Below, piece after piece: positions 35,658-44,813 of a DNA stretch of 64,000 nucleotides (its first letter is position 1; every line of letters starts with the position of its first letter). The stretch is from Paracoccus chinensis (GTDB lineage: Bacteria > Pseudomonadota > Alphaproteobacteria > Rhodobacterales > Rhodobacteraceae), in contig NZ_FNGE01000004.1 of assembly GCF_900102885.1 (NCBI RefSeq), positions 62,001 through 126,000 on the forward strand, written 5' to 3'. A program made the position numbers and the translations under genes. The notes under the pieces are model-generated. The model searched no databases and was not told where the DNA came from. It was given only the letters and a program-made list of their open reading frames with translations.

Positions 35658-36467
35658 TCAGCCCCCCGGCGTCAGCCGCGCGAATGCGGCACGCTCGGCG
35701 GCCGCGTCGATGATGTCGTCGGCCGAGATGCCGAAGCGGCGCAGGAAGGGCACCCGCTGCCCGTAGGTCTGGAAGCGAACCTTGTCGCCGAAGAGGTCGC
35801 GCATCACCGGCTCGAGATGGCCGATGCCGTCGGCGAGGCCAAGGTCCACCGCCTCGCGGCCGACCCAGACATCGCCGGTGAAATAGTCGCGCGCGGGGTC
35901 CATCTTGTCGCCGCGGCGCATGCGGACCTGCGCCTTGAAGGCCTCGTGGATGGGTTCCAGCAGGCGGTGCAGGCGGGCCACGTCCTCGGGCTTTTCCGGG
36001 CGGAAGGGGTCCAGCCAGGACTTGGCGGTGCCGGCGGTATGGACGCGCCGCTCGATCCCGTAGCGGGCGATCAGGTCGGAAAAGCCGAAGCCCGCCGAGA
36101 TCACGCCGATCGAGCCCAGGACCGAGGAGTCGTCCGCCCAGATCGTGTCGGCGGCGGTGGCGAGCCAGTAGCCGCCCGAGGCCGCGACATCCTCGACGAA
36201 GGCATGGACGGGGACGTTGTGACGGTCGGCCAGACGCCGGATGCGGGCGGCGATCAGCGAGGACTGGACGGGCGAGCCGCCGGGCGAGTTCAGGGCGATG
36301 GCGACGGCCACCGGCTTGCCCCGGGTGAAGGCGCGCGACAGCAGCGGCGCGAGGCCTGCGTCCGACAGCCCGGTCCCGCCGCCCGTCCGTGCCGCCACGC
36401 CGATGGCGCCCTGCAGTCGGATGACGGAAACGGTCGGGCGCCGGGGCGACAGGAAGGGGATGCGCAT
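35658..36467 (-). CDS. Peptidase family S49 (SppA/SohB-like)
   Basis: A 269-residue serine protease of the signal-peptide-peptidase A type, in the short, single-domain form. AIALNSPGGSPVQSS forms the oxyanion region. DVAASGGYWLATAAD has the nucleophilic serine, in SGGY. GSIGVISAGFGF and the catalytic lysine region FTGDVWVGREAVDLGLADGIG follow. No clear membrane anchor is present with the ATG at 36467, so it may be soluble or only peripherally attached. SppA degrades leftover signal peptides. The upstream DNA carries a phased TGCA array. Confidence 0.87.
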   Translation of the reverse strand: MRIPFLSPRRPTVSVIRLQGAIGVAARTGGGTGLSDAGLAPLLSRAFTRGKPVAVAIALNSPGGSPVQSSLIAARIRRLADRHNVPVHAFVEDVAASGGYWLATAADTIWADDSSVLGSIGVISAGFGFSDLIARYGIERRVHTAGTAKSWLDPFRPEKPEDVARLHRLLEPIHEAFKAQVRMRRGDKMDPARDYFTGDVWVGREAVDLGLADGIGHLEPVMRDLFGDKVRFQTYGQRVPFLRRFGISADDIIDAAAERAAFARLTPGG

Positions 36468-36822
36468 GGGTCCGAGATAAGCCCTGCCTCCCCGCCCGGC
36501 AAGCCGCGCGGCATATGCACGCGCGCTGCACAGGGGATGCACAAGTGATGCAGACGCGAAGGCGAAGGCCCGCGCTCTCCTGCGACGGACGATTTGTCAC
36601 CCGGCCAGCGACACGGCGGCAAAGAAAAGGAAAACGGTCCGCCTTGGTGCCCCGAGGAAACAATTCGTTCCACGTCGCGTTGAAAGCCGGATCGACGGGC
36701 GCAAGGGGCCCGGCGCCGGGCGGAAAACGGTTCCCGTGCCCCGATTTTGTCTTTCGGGCCAATCCCTTGTTGCACGGGGCCCCGGGGGTTAGATGCCCCA
36801 TGACCGGAAGGGAAAGCCGCCC
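36468..36822. other. Intergenic region between S49 peptidase and sulfate transporter
   Basis: This 355-bp gap separates two divergent genes. It contains phased TGCA array copy B (36516-36552), about 50 bp ahead of the S49 peptidase. The rest must hold the cysA promoter; no clear -35/-10 or riboswitch was recognised. No gene was found. Confidence 0.5.
36516..36552 (+). repeat. Phased TGCA array, copy B
   Basis: TGCA at 36516, 36527, 36538 and 36549 repeats exactly every 11 bp. Copy A at 12198-12234 has identical geometry, and the last 16 bases differ at one position. It lies 50-85 bp upstream of the S49 peptidase start. Confidence 0.65.
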
Positions 36823-37872
36823 ATGACCATCGAGATCACGCAGATGACCAGGAGCTTCGGCAAGACCGCCGTGCTGCGCGGCATCGACCTGACGGTGGCC
36901 GACGGCGAGTTGGTGGCGCTGCTGGGTCCCTCGGGGTCGGGCAAGACGACGCTGCTGAAGATCATCGCGGGGCTCGACTGGCCCGACGCGGGTCGGCTGA
37001 CGGTGGACGGGACGGACTGGCTGAAGCTCGACGCGCAGGACCGCCGCATCGGCTTCGTCTTCCAGAACTACGCGCTGTTCCCGCACATGACGGTGCGCGA
37101 CAACATCGCCTTCGGCCTGACCGTGCGCCCGAAGGCCGAGCGGCCCTCTCGCGCCGAGATCCGGCGCCGCGTGGACGAGCTGCTGGGCTTCCTGCAGATC
37201 GGCGCGCTGGGCGACCGCCATCCGGCGCAGCTGTCGGGCGGCCAGCGCCAGCGGGTGGCCCTGGGCCGGGCCCTGGCGATCGAGCCCACGGTGCTGCTGC
37301 TGGACGAGCCCTTCGGGGCACTCGATGCCGCCGTCCGGCGCGACCTGCGCCAGTGGCTGCGCGGCGTCCATGACGCGACCGGCACCACCACGATCTTCGT
37401 CACCCACGACCAGGAGGAGGCCTTTGAGCTGGCCGACCGCGTGGTCGTCATGGACCACGGCCGAATCGTGCAGACGGGCGATGCCGCCACGATCCACGAT
37501 TCCCCCGCCACGCCCTTTGTCGCGGATTTCATGGGTGCCTCGATCCAGTTGCCGGTGACGGTGCAGGGCGGGCGGCTGGCCGCGCCGGGGCTGGACGCGG
37601 ACCACCTGCCCGCCCGCCTGCCCGACGGCCCCGCGCGCCTCTTCGTGCGCCCCGAGGACCTGACCCCGGTTCCCGACCCCGGCGGCCCCTGGACGGTGGC
37701 CTCGGTGTCGAACACCGGCGCGCATCTGCGGTTGGTCCTGTCGGATGCGGCGGGCACCGAGATCCCCGCCGACCTGCGCCGGCGCAGCCCGCGCGCGGCC
37801 CAGATCGCCCCCGGCATGCGGGTCAACCTGCGCCCGGAACATGCCTCTGTCTTTCCTGCTGAAACCGCCTGA
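36823..37872 (+). CDS. cysA: Sulfate/thiosulfate ABC transporter ATPase
   Basis: A 349-residue ATP-binding subunit. Walker A is GPSGSGKTT, the Q-loop VFQNYALFPH, the signature LSGGQRQRV, Walker B VLLLDEPFGALD, and the H-loop VTHDQ. After residue 240 a regulatory domain follows (RLFVRPEDL), typical of the CysA/MalK/PotA group. Its neighbours define sulfate as the substrate. ATG 36823 has AGGGAAAG ahead; an upstream ATG at 36793 would add ten residues without support. It is the first gene of cysA-sbp-cysT-cysW. Confidence 0.92.
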   Translation: MTIEITQMTRSFGKTAVLRGIDLTVADGELVALLGPSGSGKTTLLKIIAGLDWPDAGRLTVDGTDWLKLDAQDRRIGFVFQNYALFPHMTVRDNIAFGLTVRPKAERPSRAEIRRRVDELLGFLQIGALGDRHPAQLSGGQRQRVALGRALAIEPTVLLLDEPFGALDAAVRRDLRQWLRGVHDATGTTTIFVTHDQEEAFELADRVVVMDHGRIVQTGDAATIHDSPATPFVADFMGASIQLPVTVQGGRLAAPGLDADHLPARLPDGPARLFVRPEDLTPVPDPGGPWTVASVSNTGAHLRLVLSDAAGTEIPADLRRRSPRAAQIAPGMRVNLRPEHASVFPAETA

Positions 37873-37885
37873 AAGGGTTCTTCCG

Positions 37886-38884
37886 ATGAAACTGAGCGCA
37901 ATCAAGGCGGCGGTGGCCGCGCTGGTGCTGGCGGCAACGCCCGCCCTGGCGCAGGACAAGCTGCTGAACGTCAGCTACGACATCAGCCGCGAGCTGTTCG
38001 AGGCGCTGAACCCCGTCTTTGCCGAAGCCTGGAAGGCCAAGTCCGGCAATGACGTGACCATCGAGCAGTCGCACGCGGGCTCGTCCAAGCAGGCCCGCTC
38101 GATCCTGGAAGGGCTGCCCGCCGACGTGGTGACCTTCAACCAGGAGACCGACGTGAACATGCTGGCCAAGGGCGGCATGGTCGCCGAGAACTGGCGCGAG
38201 GCCTTCCCGAACGGCGCTTCGCCCTGGTATTCCGCGCCGGCCTTCCTGGTGCGCGAGGGCAACCCGAAGAACATCCAGAACTGGTCGGACCTCGCGCGCG
38301 AGGACGTGCAGGTGGTCTTTCCGAACCCCAAAACGTCCGGAAACGGCCGCTATACCTATCTGGCCGCCTATGCCTTCGGGTTGCGCGAGAACAACGGCGA
38401 CCACGAGGCGACGCAGGAATTCGTCCGCAAGATCATGGCCAACGTGCCGGTCTTCGACACCGGAGGGCGCGCCGCGACCCAGACCTTCGTGGAACGCAAC
38501 ATCGGTGACGTGCTGGTGACCTTCGAGGCCGAGACGCGCCAGATCGCCGCGCAATATGCCGACCGCGGGCTGGTGCCGATCACGCCGCCGGTCAGCCTGT
38601 TCTCGGCCTTCCCCGTCGCGGTGGTCGAGGAGAACACCGAGAAGAACGGCACCACGGAACTGGCGACCGAATACCTGAACTGGCTTTATTCCCCTGAGGC
38701 GCAGCGCATCGTGGCCGAGGGCGGCAACCGCACCGCCAACGAGGAAGTCACGGCCGAGTTCGCGGACAAGTTCCCGCAGGTCGAGCTGCTGACCGTCGAG
38801 GATGTCTTCGGCGGCTGGGACAAGATCGAATCCGAGCATCTCGCCTCGGGCGGCATCCTCGACCAGGTGTTCACCAACCAATGA
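37886..38884 (+). CDS. sbp: Periplasmic sulfate-binding protein
   Basis: A 332-residue exported protein with a signal peptide cleaved near residue 22 (ATPALA|QDK). NVSYDISRELFEALNPVF, QSHAGSSKQARSILEGLPADVVTFN, NPKTSGNGRYTYLAAY and DTGGRAATQTFVER are the anion-binding segments conserved in Sbp and CysP. It binds sulfate or thiosulfate without counter-charges, through backbone and Ser contacts. ATG 37886 follows GAAAGGG, 13 bp after cysA. Its stop overlaps the cysT start. Confidence 0.95.
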   Translation: MKLSAIKAAVAALVLAATPALAQDKLLNVSYDISRELFEALNPVFAEAWKAKSGNDVTIEQSHAGSSKQARSILEGLPADVVTFNQETDVNMLAKGGMVAENWREAFPNGASPWYSAPAFLVREGNPKNIQNWSDLAREDVQVVFPNPKTSGNGRYTYLAAYAFGLRENNGDHEATQEFVRKIMANVPVFDTGGRAATQTFVERNIGDVLVTFEAETRQIAAQYADRGLVPITPPVSLFSAFPVAVVEENTEKNGTTELATEYLNWLYSPEAQRIVAEGGNRTANEEVTAEFADKFPQVELLTVEDVFGGWDKIESEHLASGGILDQVFTNQ

Positions 38885-39732
38885 GCCCGGCATCCGCCCC
38901 GGCCGTCCGGGCGAGGGCCGTCCTTCCCGGCTTTCGCCTGACGCTTGGCACGACGGTCCTGTACCTGTCGATCATCGTGCTGATCCCGATCATCGCCCTT
39001 GTCCTGACCGGGGCGGGGATCGGGCCGGGGCGGCTGTGGGCGATCATCACCGCGCCGCGGACGCTTGCCTCGCTGCGCATCACCATCACGGCGGCGGCCA
39101 TCGCCACCGTGATCAACGCCGTCTACGGGCTGCTGATGGCCTGGGTGCTGGTGCGCTATCGCTTTCCGGGGCGGCGGCTGCTGGATGCACTGATGGACAT
39201 CCCCTTTGCCCTTCCGACCGCTGTCGCGGGCCTGTCGCTGACGGCGCTGTATTCCGCGAACGGCTGGTTCGGGGCGGTGCTGGAGCCTTTGGGGCTGCAG
39301 ATCGTCTATACGCTGGGCGGCATCGTGCTGGCGATGTCCTTCACCTCGATCCCCTTCGTCGTCCGCGCCGTCCAACCCGTTCTGGAGGAACTGGACCCCG
39401 CGCTGGAGCAGGCGGCGGCGAGCCTTGGCTCGCGCGGCTTCACCACCTTCCGCCGGGTGGTTTTCCCGGCGATCATGCCGGCCTGGCTGGGGGGCGTCAC
39501 GACCTCCTTCGCGCGCTCGCTGGGCGAGTTCGGCGCGGTCGTCTTCATCGCCGGCAACCTGCCCTTCAAGACCGAGATCGCCTCGCTCCTCGCCTATATC
39601 CGGCTTGAGGAATACGATTACGAGGGCGCGGCCGCGATCGCGCTGGTGCTGATGGTGCTGGCGCTGGTGCTGCTGTTCGTCTCGAACATGGTGCAGCTGC
39701 GCGCGGCCCGCTACGGGGCGGTGACGGCATGA
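38881..39732 (+). CDS. cysT: Sulfate ABC transporter permease CysT
   Basis: A 283-residue inner-membrane permease with six predicted helices. The coupling loop is EQAAASLGSRGFTTFRRVVFPAIMPAWLGG, the EAA motif that docks on the CysA ATPase. ALPTAVAGLSLTALY is a conserved helix of the CysT/CysU group. It pairs with CysW to form the channel. Its ATG overlaps the sbp stop (ATGA) and its own stop overlaps cysW in the same way. Confidence 0.93.
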   Translation: MSPASAPAVRARAVLPGFRLTLGTTVLYLSIIVLIPIIALVLTGAGIGPGRLWAIITAPRTLASLRITITAAAIATVINAVYGLLMAWVLVRYRFPGRRLLDALMDIPFALPTAVAGLSLTALYSANGWFGAVLEPLGLQIVYTLGGIVLAMSFTSIPFVVRAVQPVLEELDPALEQAAASLGSRGFTTFRRVVFPAIMPAWLGGVTTSFARSLGEFGAVVFIAGNLPFKTEIASLLAYIRLEEYDYEGAAAIALVLMVLALVLLFVSNMVQLRAARYGAVTA

Positions 39733-40520
39733 CCCGGGTGCTGCTGATCGGCGCGGCCTTCGTCCTGACGGCGGTCTTGGTCGTCGTGCCGCTGGTCTAT
39801 ATCTTCGTGCAGGCGCTGTCGGCGGGATGGGGGGCTTACGTTGCCAACATCCTCGACCCCGGCACGCTGCACGCGATCTGGCTGACCACGCTGGTTGCGG
39901 TGATCGTGGTGCCGGTGACGGTCGCCTTCGGGATCGCGGCGGCATGGCTGCTGTCGAAGTTCACCTTTCCGGGGCGCGGGCTGCTGATCACGCTGATCGA
40001 GCTGCCCTTCTCGATCTCGCCCATCATCGCGGGGATCTGCTATCTGCTTCTGTACGGGCGGCAGGGCTACCTGGGCGGCTGGCTGGCGCAGAACGACATC
40101 ACCATCCTCTTCGCCCTGCCCGGCATCGTCATGGTGACGATGTTCGTGACGACCCCCTTCGTCGTGCGCGAGGTGCTGCCGCTGATGCAGGCGCAGGGGT
40201 CCGACCAGGAGCAGGCCGCCGTCACGCTGGGCGCGGGCGGCTGGCAGGTCTTCCGCCGCGTGACCTTGCCCAACATCCGCTGGGCGCTGCTGTACGGCGC
40301 GGTGCTGACCACCGCCCGTGCCGTGGGCGAGTTCGGCGGCGTCGCGGTCGTCTCGGGCAGCATCCGGGGCAAGACCAACACCCTGCCCCTGCAGGTCGAA
40401 CTGCTGTTCAACGACCTGAACGTCGTTGGCGCCTTCGCAGCCGCGACGGTGCTGACCCTGATTGCGCTGGTGGTGCTGGTCGCCAAGACCGTGCTGGAAC
40501 GGCGGGCCGGGCGGCACTGA
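39729..40520 (+). CDS. cysW: Sulfate ABC transporter permease CysW
   Basis: A 263-residue permease with six helices, the second channel subunit. LPFSISPIIAGICYLLLYGRQG and the EAA loop EQAAVTLGAGGWQVFRRVTLPNIRWALLYG are as in CysW, as is GEFGGVAVVSGSIRGKTNTLPLQVE. It is somewhat shorter than E. coli CysW (291), mostly at the N-terminus. It overlaps cysT by four bases and is the last gene of the operon. Confidence 0.93.
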   Translation: MTRVLLIGAAFVLTAVLVVVPLVYIFVQALSAGWGAYVANILDPGTLHAIWLTTLVAVIVVPVTVAFGIAAAWLLSKFTFPGRGLLITLIELPFSISPIIAGICYLLLYGRQGYLGGWLAQNDITILFALPGIVMVTMFVTTPFVVREVLPLMQAQGSDQEQAAVTLGAGGWQVFRRVTLPNIRWALLYGAVLTTARAVGEFGGVAVVSGSIRGKTNTLPLQVELLFNDLNVVGAFAAATVLTLIALVVLVAKTVLERRAGRH

Positions 40521-40786
40521 GGCGGCGGCAGCCCGTTGCATGGAGGGCCGCACCGCCGCCTTGGTAGTCCCGTCCGCGACAGTTCCCCCGGACATTGGCT
40601 CTGAAAGCCACAAGGGCGCGGCCCTGATCTGTCGCTGAACGGCGCCCGGTTTCCACCTTCTGGCACTCGGACCTTGCGCTGCCCCCTGCCACGTCTTCGG
40701 CCCATGCGCGGCGAAGGCCTGCCTCCCCTTGCCGTCGCTCCCTGTCCAAAGCCCCGACCCGAGGCGCAGGATCAGCCCCGCACTCA

Positions 40787-40834
40787 TCTTCTTCGTCCAA
40801 ATATCCCGGGGGTGCGGGGGCTGGCCCCCGCCCT
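40787..40834 (-). repeat. Dispersed 3'-end element, copy 1
   Basis: On the minus strand: a GC hairpin (GCGGGGG/CCCCCGC, 40814-40831), then GGGATATTTGG and GAAGAAGATG. The same order (hairpin, GGATATTT, about 5 bases, ACAGAAGAT) recurs at 62691-62732 and 62885-62909. It lies behind the petABC terminator, as a second terminator or an mRNA-stability element. Confidence 0.6.
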
Positions 40835-40880
40835 TCGGGCGCTCTGACGATCACGCACCCCTAGAGGGACCAAACGAAAA

Positions 40881-40900
40881 CGCGCCCCCGAAGGGGCGCG
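40881..40900 (-). terminator. Terminator of the cytochrome bc1 operon
   Basis: CGCGCCCC and GGGGCGCG form an 8-bp stem around a CGAA loop (UUCG on the petC transcript). A TTTTCGTTT tract follows on the minus strand, 27 bp beyond the petC stop. It is a strong intrinsic terminator for petABC. Confidence 0.88.
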
Positions 40901-40926
40901 CTCTCATTTCGCCGAATGCGGAGGCC

Positions 40927-42711
40927 TCAGAGGCCGTCGCCGGGCACGTCCTTGCGGTGCTTGAGCGGCCACCACAGGCGCTTGTTGGTCAGGTACAGCA
41001 GCACCGTCAGCACGAGCAGGAACAGCACCGAGACAAGGCCCGCCTGCTTGCGCTGCATCATCTTGGGCTCGGCCGTCCACATCAGGAAGGCCGAGATGTC
41101 CTTGGCCAGGTTGTCCAGATCCGTGGGCGAGCCGTCCTCGAAGGTCACGGCGTCGTCCGACAGCGGCGGGGCCATCGAGATCCAGCCGCCGGGGAAGGCG
41201 GTGTTCTCGTAGAAGACGGTGCCCGCCTGCTCCTTTTCCTCGCCGGTGTAGCCGGTCAGGATCGAGTAGATGTACTCGGGCCCGCCGATGCCGTTGACCA
41301 GCTGGCTGATGCCGGTGCCGTAGGGACCGTGGAAGCCCGCGCGGGCCTTGGCCATCAGCGACAGGTCCGGACCCATGCCCTCGCCCACGATCGTGGGGAA
41401 GTGGTCGGTGGGCACGCGCGGACGCTCCTCGCCGGTCTCGGCGTCGACGACGCTGAGCTGGCCGGCATAGGCGCGGACCTGGTCCTCGGGCAGGCCGGGG
41501 CCGCTGGTGTCCGACAGGGTGCGCAGCGGCACCTGCTTCATCCCGTGGCAGCCCGCGCAGACCTCGGTGTAGATCTGCAACCCGCGCTGCAGCTGGAACT
41601 GGTCGTATTTGCCGAAGGGTCCCTCGAAGCTGTAGGCGACGTCGTGGATCTCCTGGTGATGCACCACCTCGCCGCCATCGGCCGCGACGCTGTGATCGGC
41701 AGGAACCTCGCCCTCGGCCCCTTCTGCACCCTCGGTCTCGGTCGCGGCGGCGGCATCCACCGGCGCGCTTTCGGCCTGGGCCTCGTCGGGGTTCTGGATC
41801 GCGGCCGGAGCCTCGTCGCCGGGGGCGACGTCCAGAGCGACATCGGCATCGGCTTCCGCACCGGCTTCGGGCTCGGCCGCGGCCTCCGTGTCGGCCGCGG
41901 GAGCGGCTTCACCGGTCGGTTCGGCCTGCGGATCGGCGGTGCTGCCCTCGGCCGGCGAGCCCGGGACATCCGTGTCCGGCGCGTCGATCTGGGCCGCGCC
42001 CTCGGCGGCAGGAACGGGGGCGGTGGTCTGCGCCTCGGTCGCCTCGTCGGGCAGGCCGAAGCTCGGCGCGGCCGGAGGCTCGCCCGGCTCGGCCGTGGGG
42101 GTGGGCGTGATGACGTCGGTGGTGCGGTCCTCGACCACCTCCGGCTCGGCGCCGGTCGTCTCGGGGATGTCGGCGGCGGGCGCGGGCTGGTCGGGCGTCG
42201 CACGCTCGTCGGCCGTGGCGTCCGCCTCGGGGTTGGCGGGGGTCGAGGTCGCGCCGTCGGTCGCGCCGCCGGCATCCTCGTCGCCCACGTCAGCGCCCGA
42301 GGGCGCGCCGCCGCCCGGCGTGACGCCGGTCGTGTCGGCGACCTCGCCGGTCAGCTCGCCCTGGCCGATCTGGCCGGTGCTGCCCGCGCGGGGCTGGCCC
42401 ACGCGCTGCTGCACGGGGCCGGTGCCGCTGGTGTCTATCGGCGCCGAGGTGCTGGGCAGGTCCGGGGTGCCGCCGGTGAAGCCGATCTCGGGCGGCTGCG
42501 GGGCGACGCCTTCGGGCCGCGGCACGGTGCCGGTCGATTCGACCGTGCTGGTGCCGTCGGGCTGCCGGGTGACGGTGGTGCCCGGCCCCGAGGGGGCCGG
42601 AGCTTCGGTGCCGGGCTCGTTCAGCGGCACCGTCATGGTCGTCTGGGCATTCGCCGCCATCCCGAGGGACAGGGCCGCGACCGCCGTGAGCGTGACGTTT
42701 CTCAGGGACAT
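40927..42711 (-). CDS. petC: Cytochrome c1 with very long acidic N-terminal extension
   Basis: A 594-residue subunit of the ubiquinol-cytochrome c reductase that passes electrons from the Rieske centre to cytochrome c. A signal peptide covers residues 1-22 (ending AANA). Residues 23 to about 347 are an Ala/Pro/Glu/Asp/Thr-rich region without Lys, Cys, Trp or Tyr. The c1 core follows ([11 protein letters not shown]) with the heme motif CAGCH at 385-389, the axial-methionine segment [10 protein letters not shown], and one C-terminal membrane anchor near 560-580. P. denitrificans c1 also has an acidic insertion, about half as long. The start follows AAGGAGAGG. It is the last gene of petABC. Confidence 0.95.
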   Translation of the reverse strand: MSLRNVTLTAVAALSLGMAANAQTTMTVPLNEPGTEAPAPSGPGTTVTRQPDGTSTVESTGTVPRPEGVAPQPPEIGFTGGTPDLPSTSAPIDTSGTGPVQQRVGQPRAGSTGQIGQGELTGEVADTTGVTPGGGAPSGADVGDEDAGGATDGATSTPANPEADATADERATPDQPAPAADIPETTGAEPEVVEDRTTDVITPTPTAEPGEPPAAPSFGLPDEATEAQTTAPVPAAEGAAQIDAPDTDVPGSPAEGSTADPQAEPTGEAAPAADTEAAAEPEAGAEADADVALDVAPGDEAPAAIQNPDEAQAESAPVDAAAATETEGAEGAEGEVPADHSVAADGGEVVHHQEIHDVAYSFEGPFGKYDQFQLQRGLQIYTEVCAGCHGMKQVPLRTLSDTSGPGLPEDQVRAYAGQLSVVDAETGEERPRVPTDHFPTIVGEGMGPDLSLMAKARAGFHGPYGTGISQLVNGIGGPEYIYSILTGYTGEEKEQAGTVFYENTAFPGGWISMAPPLSDDAVTFEDGSPTDLDNLAKDISAFLMWTAEPKMMQRKQAGLVSVLFLLVLTVLLYLTNKRLWWPLKHRKDVPGDGL

Positions 42712-42723
42712 TCGCGCCTCTCC

Positions 42724-44049
42724 TTACTCGGCGGGGGTGGTGAGACGCTCGTAATGAGCGTTCCAGTCTTCTTCGATGGTGTTCGGGATCGGCGCGGGCC
42801 GTTCCATCACGCCGAGCAGCGGCAGGATCACCAGGAAGTAGGCGAACCAGTAGGCCGAGCCCGCCAGCGCGATATAGGGATAGATCCCCTCGGCCGGCAT
42901 TGCCCCCGCCCAGGTCAGGACGACGAAGTCCACGGCCAGGATCCAGAACCACCACTTGAACGACGGCCGATAGCGGCCCGAACGGACGCGGCTGGTGTCA
43001 AGCCAGGGCACCAGCGCCATCACGATGATGGCGCCGAACATCGCCAGCACGCCGAAGAACTTGGCGTCGATGATGCCGAAGGACAGCCAGTTGGCGGCCA
43101 TCACGACCCAGACGTCGGCGGTGAAGGCGCGCAGGATCGCGTAGAAGGGCAGGAAGTACCATTCCGGCACGATATGCGCGGGCGTCGCCAGCGGGTTCGC
43201 CTCGATGTAGTTGTCGGGGTGGCCGAGGTAGTTCGGCATGAAGCCGACGACCGCGAAGAACAGAATCATGAGGAAGGCCAGCGCCAGCAGGTCCTTGATC
43301 ACGAAGTAGGGCCAGAACGGGACGGTGTCGCGGTCGGCTTCCTCGCGCGAGGTGCGGCGCACCTCGATCCCCGTGGGGTTGTTGTTGCCGGTCGTGTGGA
43401 AGGCCCAGAAGTGGACGACCACCAGCGCGGCGATCAGGAAGGGCAGCAGGTAGTGCAGCGAGAAGAAGCGGTTCAGCGTGGCGTTGTCCACGGCCGGGCC
43501 GCCCAGCAGCCAGGTCTGGATCGTCGCGCCGATGCCGGGGATCGCCCCGAAGAGGCCCGTGATCACGGTCGCGCCCCAGAAGGACATCTGGCCCCAGGGA
43601 AGCACGTAGCCCATGAAGGCGGTCGCCATCATCAGGATGAAGATCAGGATGCCGACGATGTAGGTGATCTCGCGCGGCGGCTTGTAGCTGCCGTAGTAAA
43701 GGTTGCGGAAGATGTGCAGGTAGACCGCGAAGAAGAACAGCGAGGCGCCGTTCGCGTGCAGGTAGCGCAGGAAATGGCCGCCGTTCACGTCGCGCATGAT
43801 GTGCTCGACCGAGCGGAAGGCCATGTCCACGTGGGGCGTGTAGTGCATCGCCAGGACGATGCCGGTGACGATCTGCAGCACCAGGCAGAAGGTCAGCACG
43901 ATGCCCCAGATCCACATCCAGTTGAGGTTCTTGGGCGTCGGCAGGGTGGTGAAATCGACGATCAGGCGGACGATCGGCAGGCGCCGGTCGATCCAGCGCT
44001 CGGCCGAGGTCTTGGGTTCGTAGTCATCGGTCGGAATACCGGCGGACAT
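42724..44049 (-). CDS. petB: Cytochrome b of the bc1 complex
   Basis: A 441-residue membrane protein with eight helices that holds hemes bL and bH and the two quinone sites. The quinol-oxidation motif [13 protein letters not shown] is intact, as are [18 protein letters not shown] and the helix-B and helix-D histidines ([42 protein letters not shown]). The length matches Paracoccus and Rhodobacter cytochrome b. ATG 44049 follows GAGGAG. It is the second gene of the operon, 11 bp after the Rieske gene. Confidence 0.97.
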   Translation of the reverse strand: MSAGIPTDDYEPKTSAERWIDRRLPIVRLIVDFTTLPTPKNLNWMWIWGIVLTFCLVLQIVTGIVLAMHYTPHVDMAFRSVEHIMRDVNGGHFLRYLHANGASLFFFAVYLHIFRNLYYGSYKPPREITYIVGILIFILMMATAFMGYVLPWGQMSFWGATVITGLFGAIPGIGATIQTWLLGGPAVDNATLNRFFSLHYLLPFLIAALVVVHFWAFHTTGNNNPTGIEVRRTSREEADRDTVPFWPYFVIKDLLALAFLMILFFAVVGFMPNYLGHPDNYIEANPLATPAHIVPEWYFLPFYAILRAFTADVWVVMAANWLSFGIIDAKFFGVLAMFGAIIVMALVPWLDTSRVRSGRYRPSFKWWFWILAVDFVVLTWAGAMPAEGIYPYIALAGSAYWFAYFLVILPLLGVMERPAPIPNTIEEDWNAHYERLTTPAE

Positions 44050-44060
44050 CGTCGCGCTCC

Positions 44061-44633
44061 TCAGCCCAGCTTGATGGTGGTGTCGTCCACGAAGGACGCA
44101 ACGGGAATATGCATGTTCTGCGGTGCGGGGCCGCGGCGGATGCGGCCCGAGGCGTCGTAATGCGACCCGTGGCAGGGGCAGAACCAGCCGCCGAAATCGC
44201 CCGCGCCGTCACCGATCGGAACGCAGCCGAGGTGGGTGCAGACGCCGATCTGGACCAGCCAGCGGCCTTCCTCGTCCAGCGAGCGGTTCTCGTCGGCGGC
44301 GCTGGCGTCGGGCTTGTTGGCGTTCTGCGACAGCGGGTCGATCAGGGTCGCGCCGTCGTCGGCGCGCGCACGCTCGATCTCCTCGGCCGTCCGGTGGCGG
44401 ATGAAGACCGGCTTGCCCAGCCATTTCACGGTCAGCTGCGTCCCTTCCGCGACGCCGCTGATGTCCACCTGGATCGAGGACAGCGCCTGCACGTCGGCCG
44501 AGGGGTTCATCTGGTTGATGAGGGTCCAGGCGGCTGCCCCGGCCGCGACGGCACCGGCACCGGCGGTCGCGTAATAGAGGAAGTCCCTCCGGGTGGCGCC
44601 GTGGTCTCCTGCGTGGTCTTCAGCGTGGGACAC
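44061..44633 (-). CDS. petA: Rieske iron-sulfur subunit of the bc1 complex
   Basis: A 190-residue protein, the same length as I recall for P. denitrificans. A twin-arginine signal anchor ([20 protein letters not shown], kept as the membrane helix) leads to the soluble domain with CTHLGC and CPCHGSH, whose two cysteines and two histidines bind the 2Fe-2S cluster. It oxidises ubiquinol and moves to reduce cytochrome c1. GTG 44633 was chosen because GGAG lies 7 bp ahead and the N-terminus [12 protein letters not shown] fits Paracoccus; TTG 44639 is the alternative. It is the first gene of petABC. Confidence 0.96.
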   Translation of the reverse strand: MSHAEDHAGDHGATRRDFLYYATAGAGAVAAGAAAWTLINQMNPSADVQALSSIQVDISGVAEGTQLTVKWLGKPVFIRHRTAEEIERARADDGATLIDPLSQNANKPDASAADENRSLDEEGRWLVQIGVCTHLGCVPIGDGAGDFGGWFCPCHGSHYDASGRIRRGPAPQNMHIPVASFVDDTTIKLG

Positions 44634-44813
44634 GGTCAATCTCCAATTCGGGGCCGACCTGCGGGCCGGGCCGATACGACGGGTCGGGCCGTCCTTGGGA
44701 CAGCCCTCGCAGCGGCGGTTCTAGCGGGACGGATTGCGCCCGTCCAGCGGCCAGCCGGGTCCGGCCTGATGCATTTGGCCGCATGTGTGTGATTTGTGAC
44801 GTGCCGCGGGCGG

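Larger units (their letters stand above)
40521..40926. other. Intergenic region after the sulfate operon
   Basis: This 406-bp gap lies between the ends of cysW (plus) and petC (minus). It holds the bc1 operon terminator (40881-40900) and a hairpin/ATATTT element (40787-40834). The 260 bp next to cysW show no gene, tRNA or recognised RNA. Confidence 0.5.

Noticed and set aside
40729..44160. A 1143-codon open frame opposite the cytochrome bc1 operon
   Set aside because: It is the complement of three well-supported genes in GC-rich DNA, where antisense frames stay open. It has no ribosome-binding site or family features.
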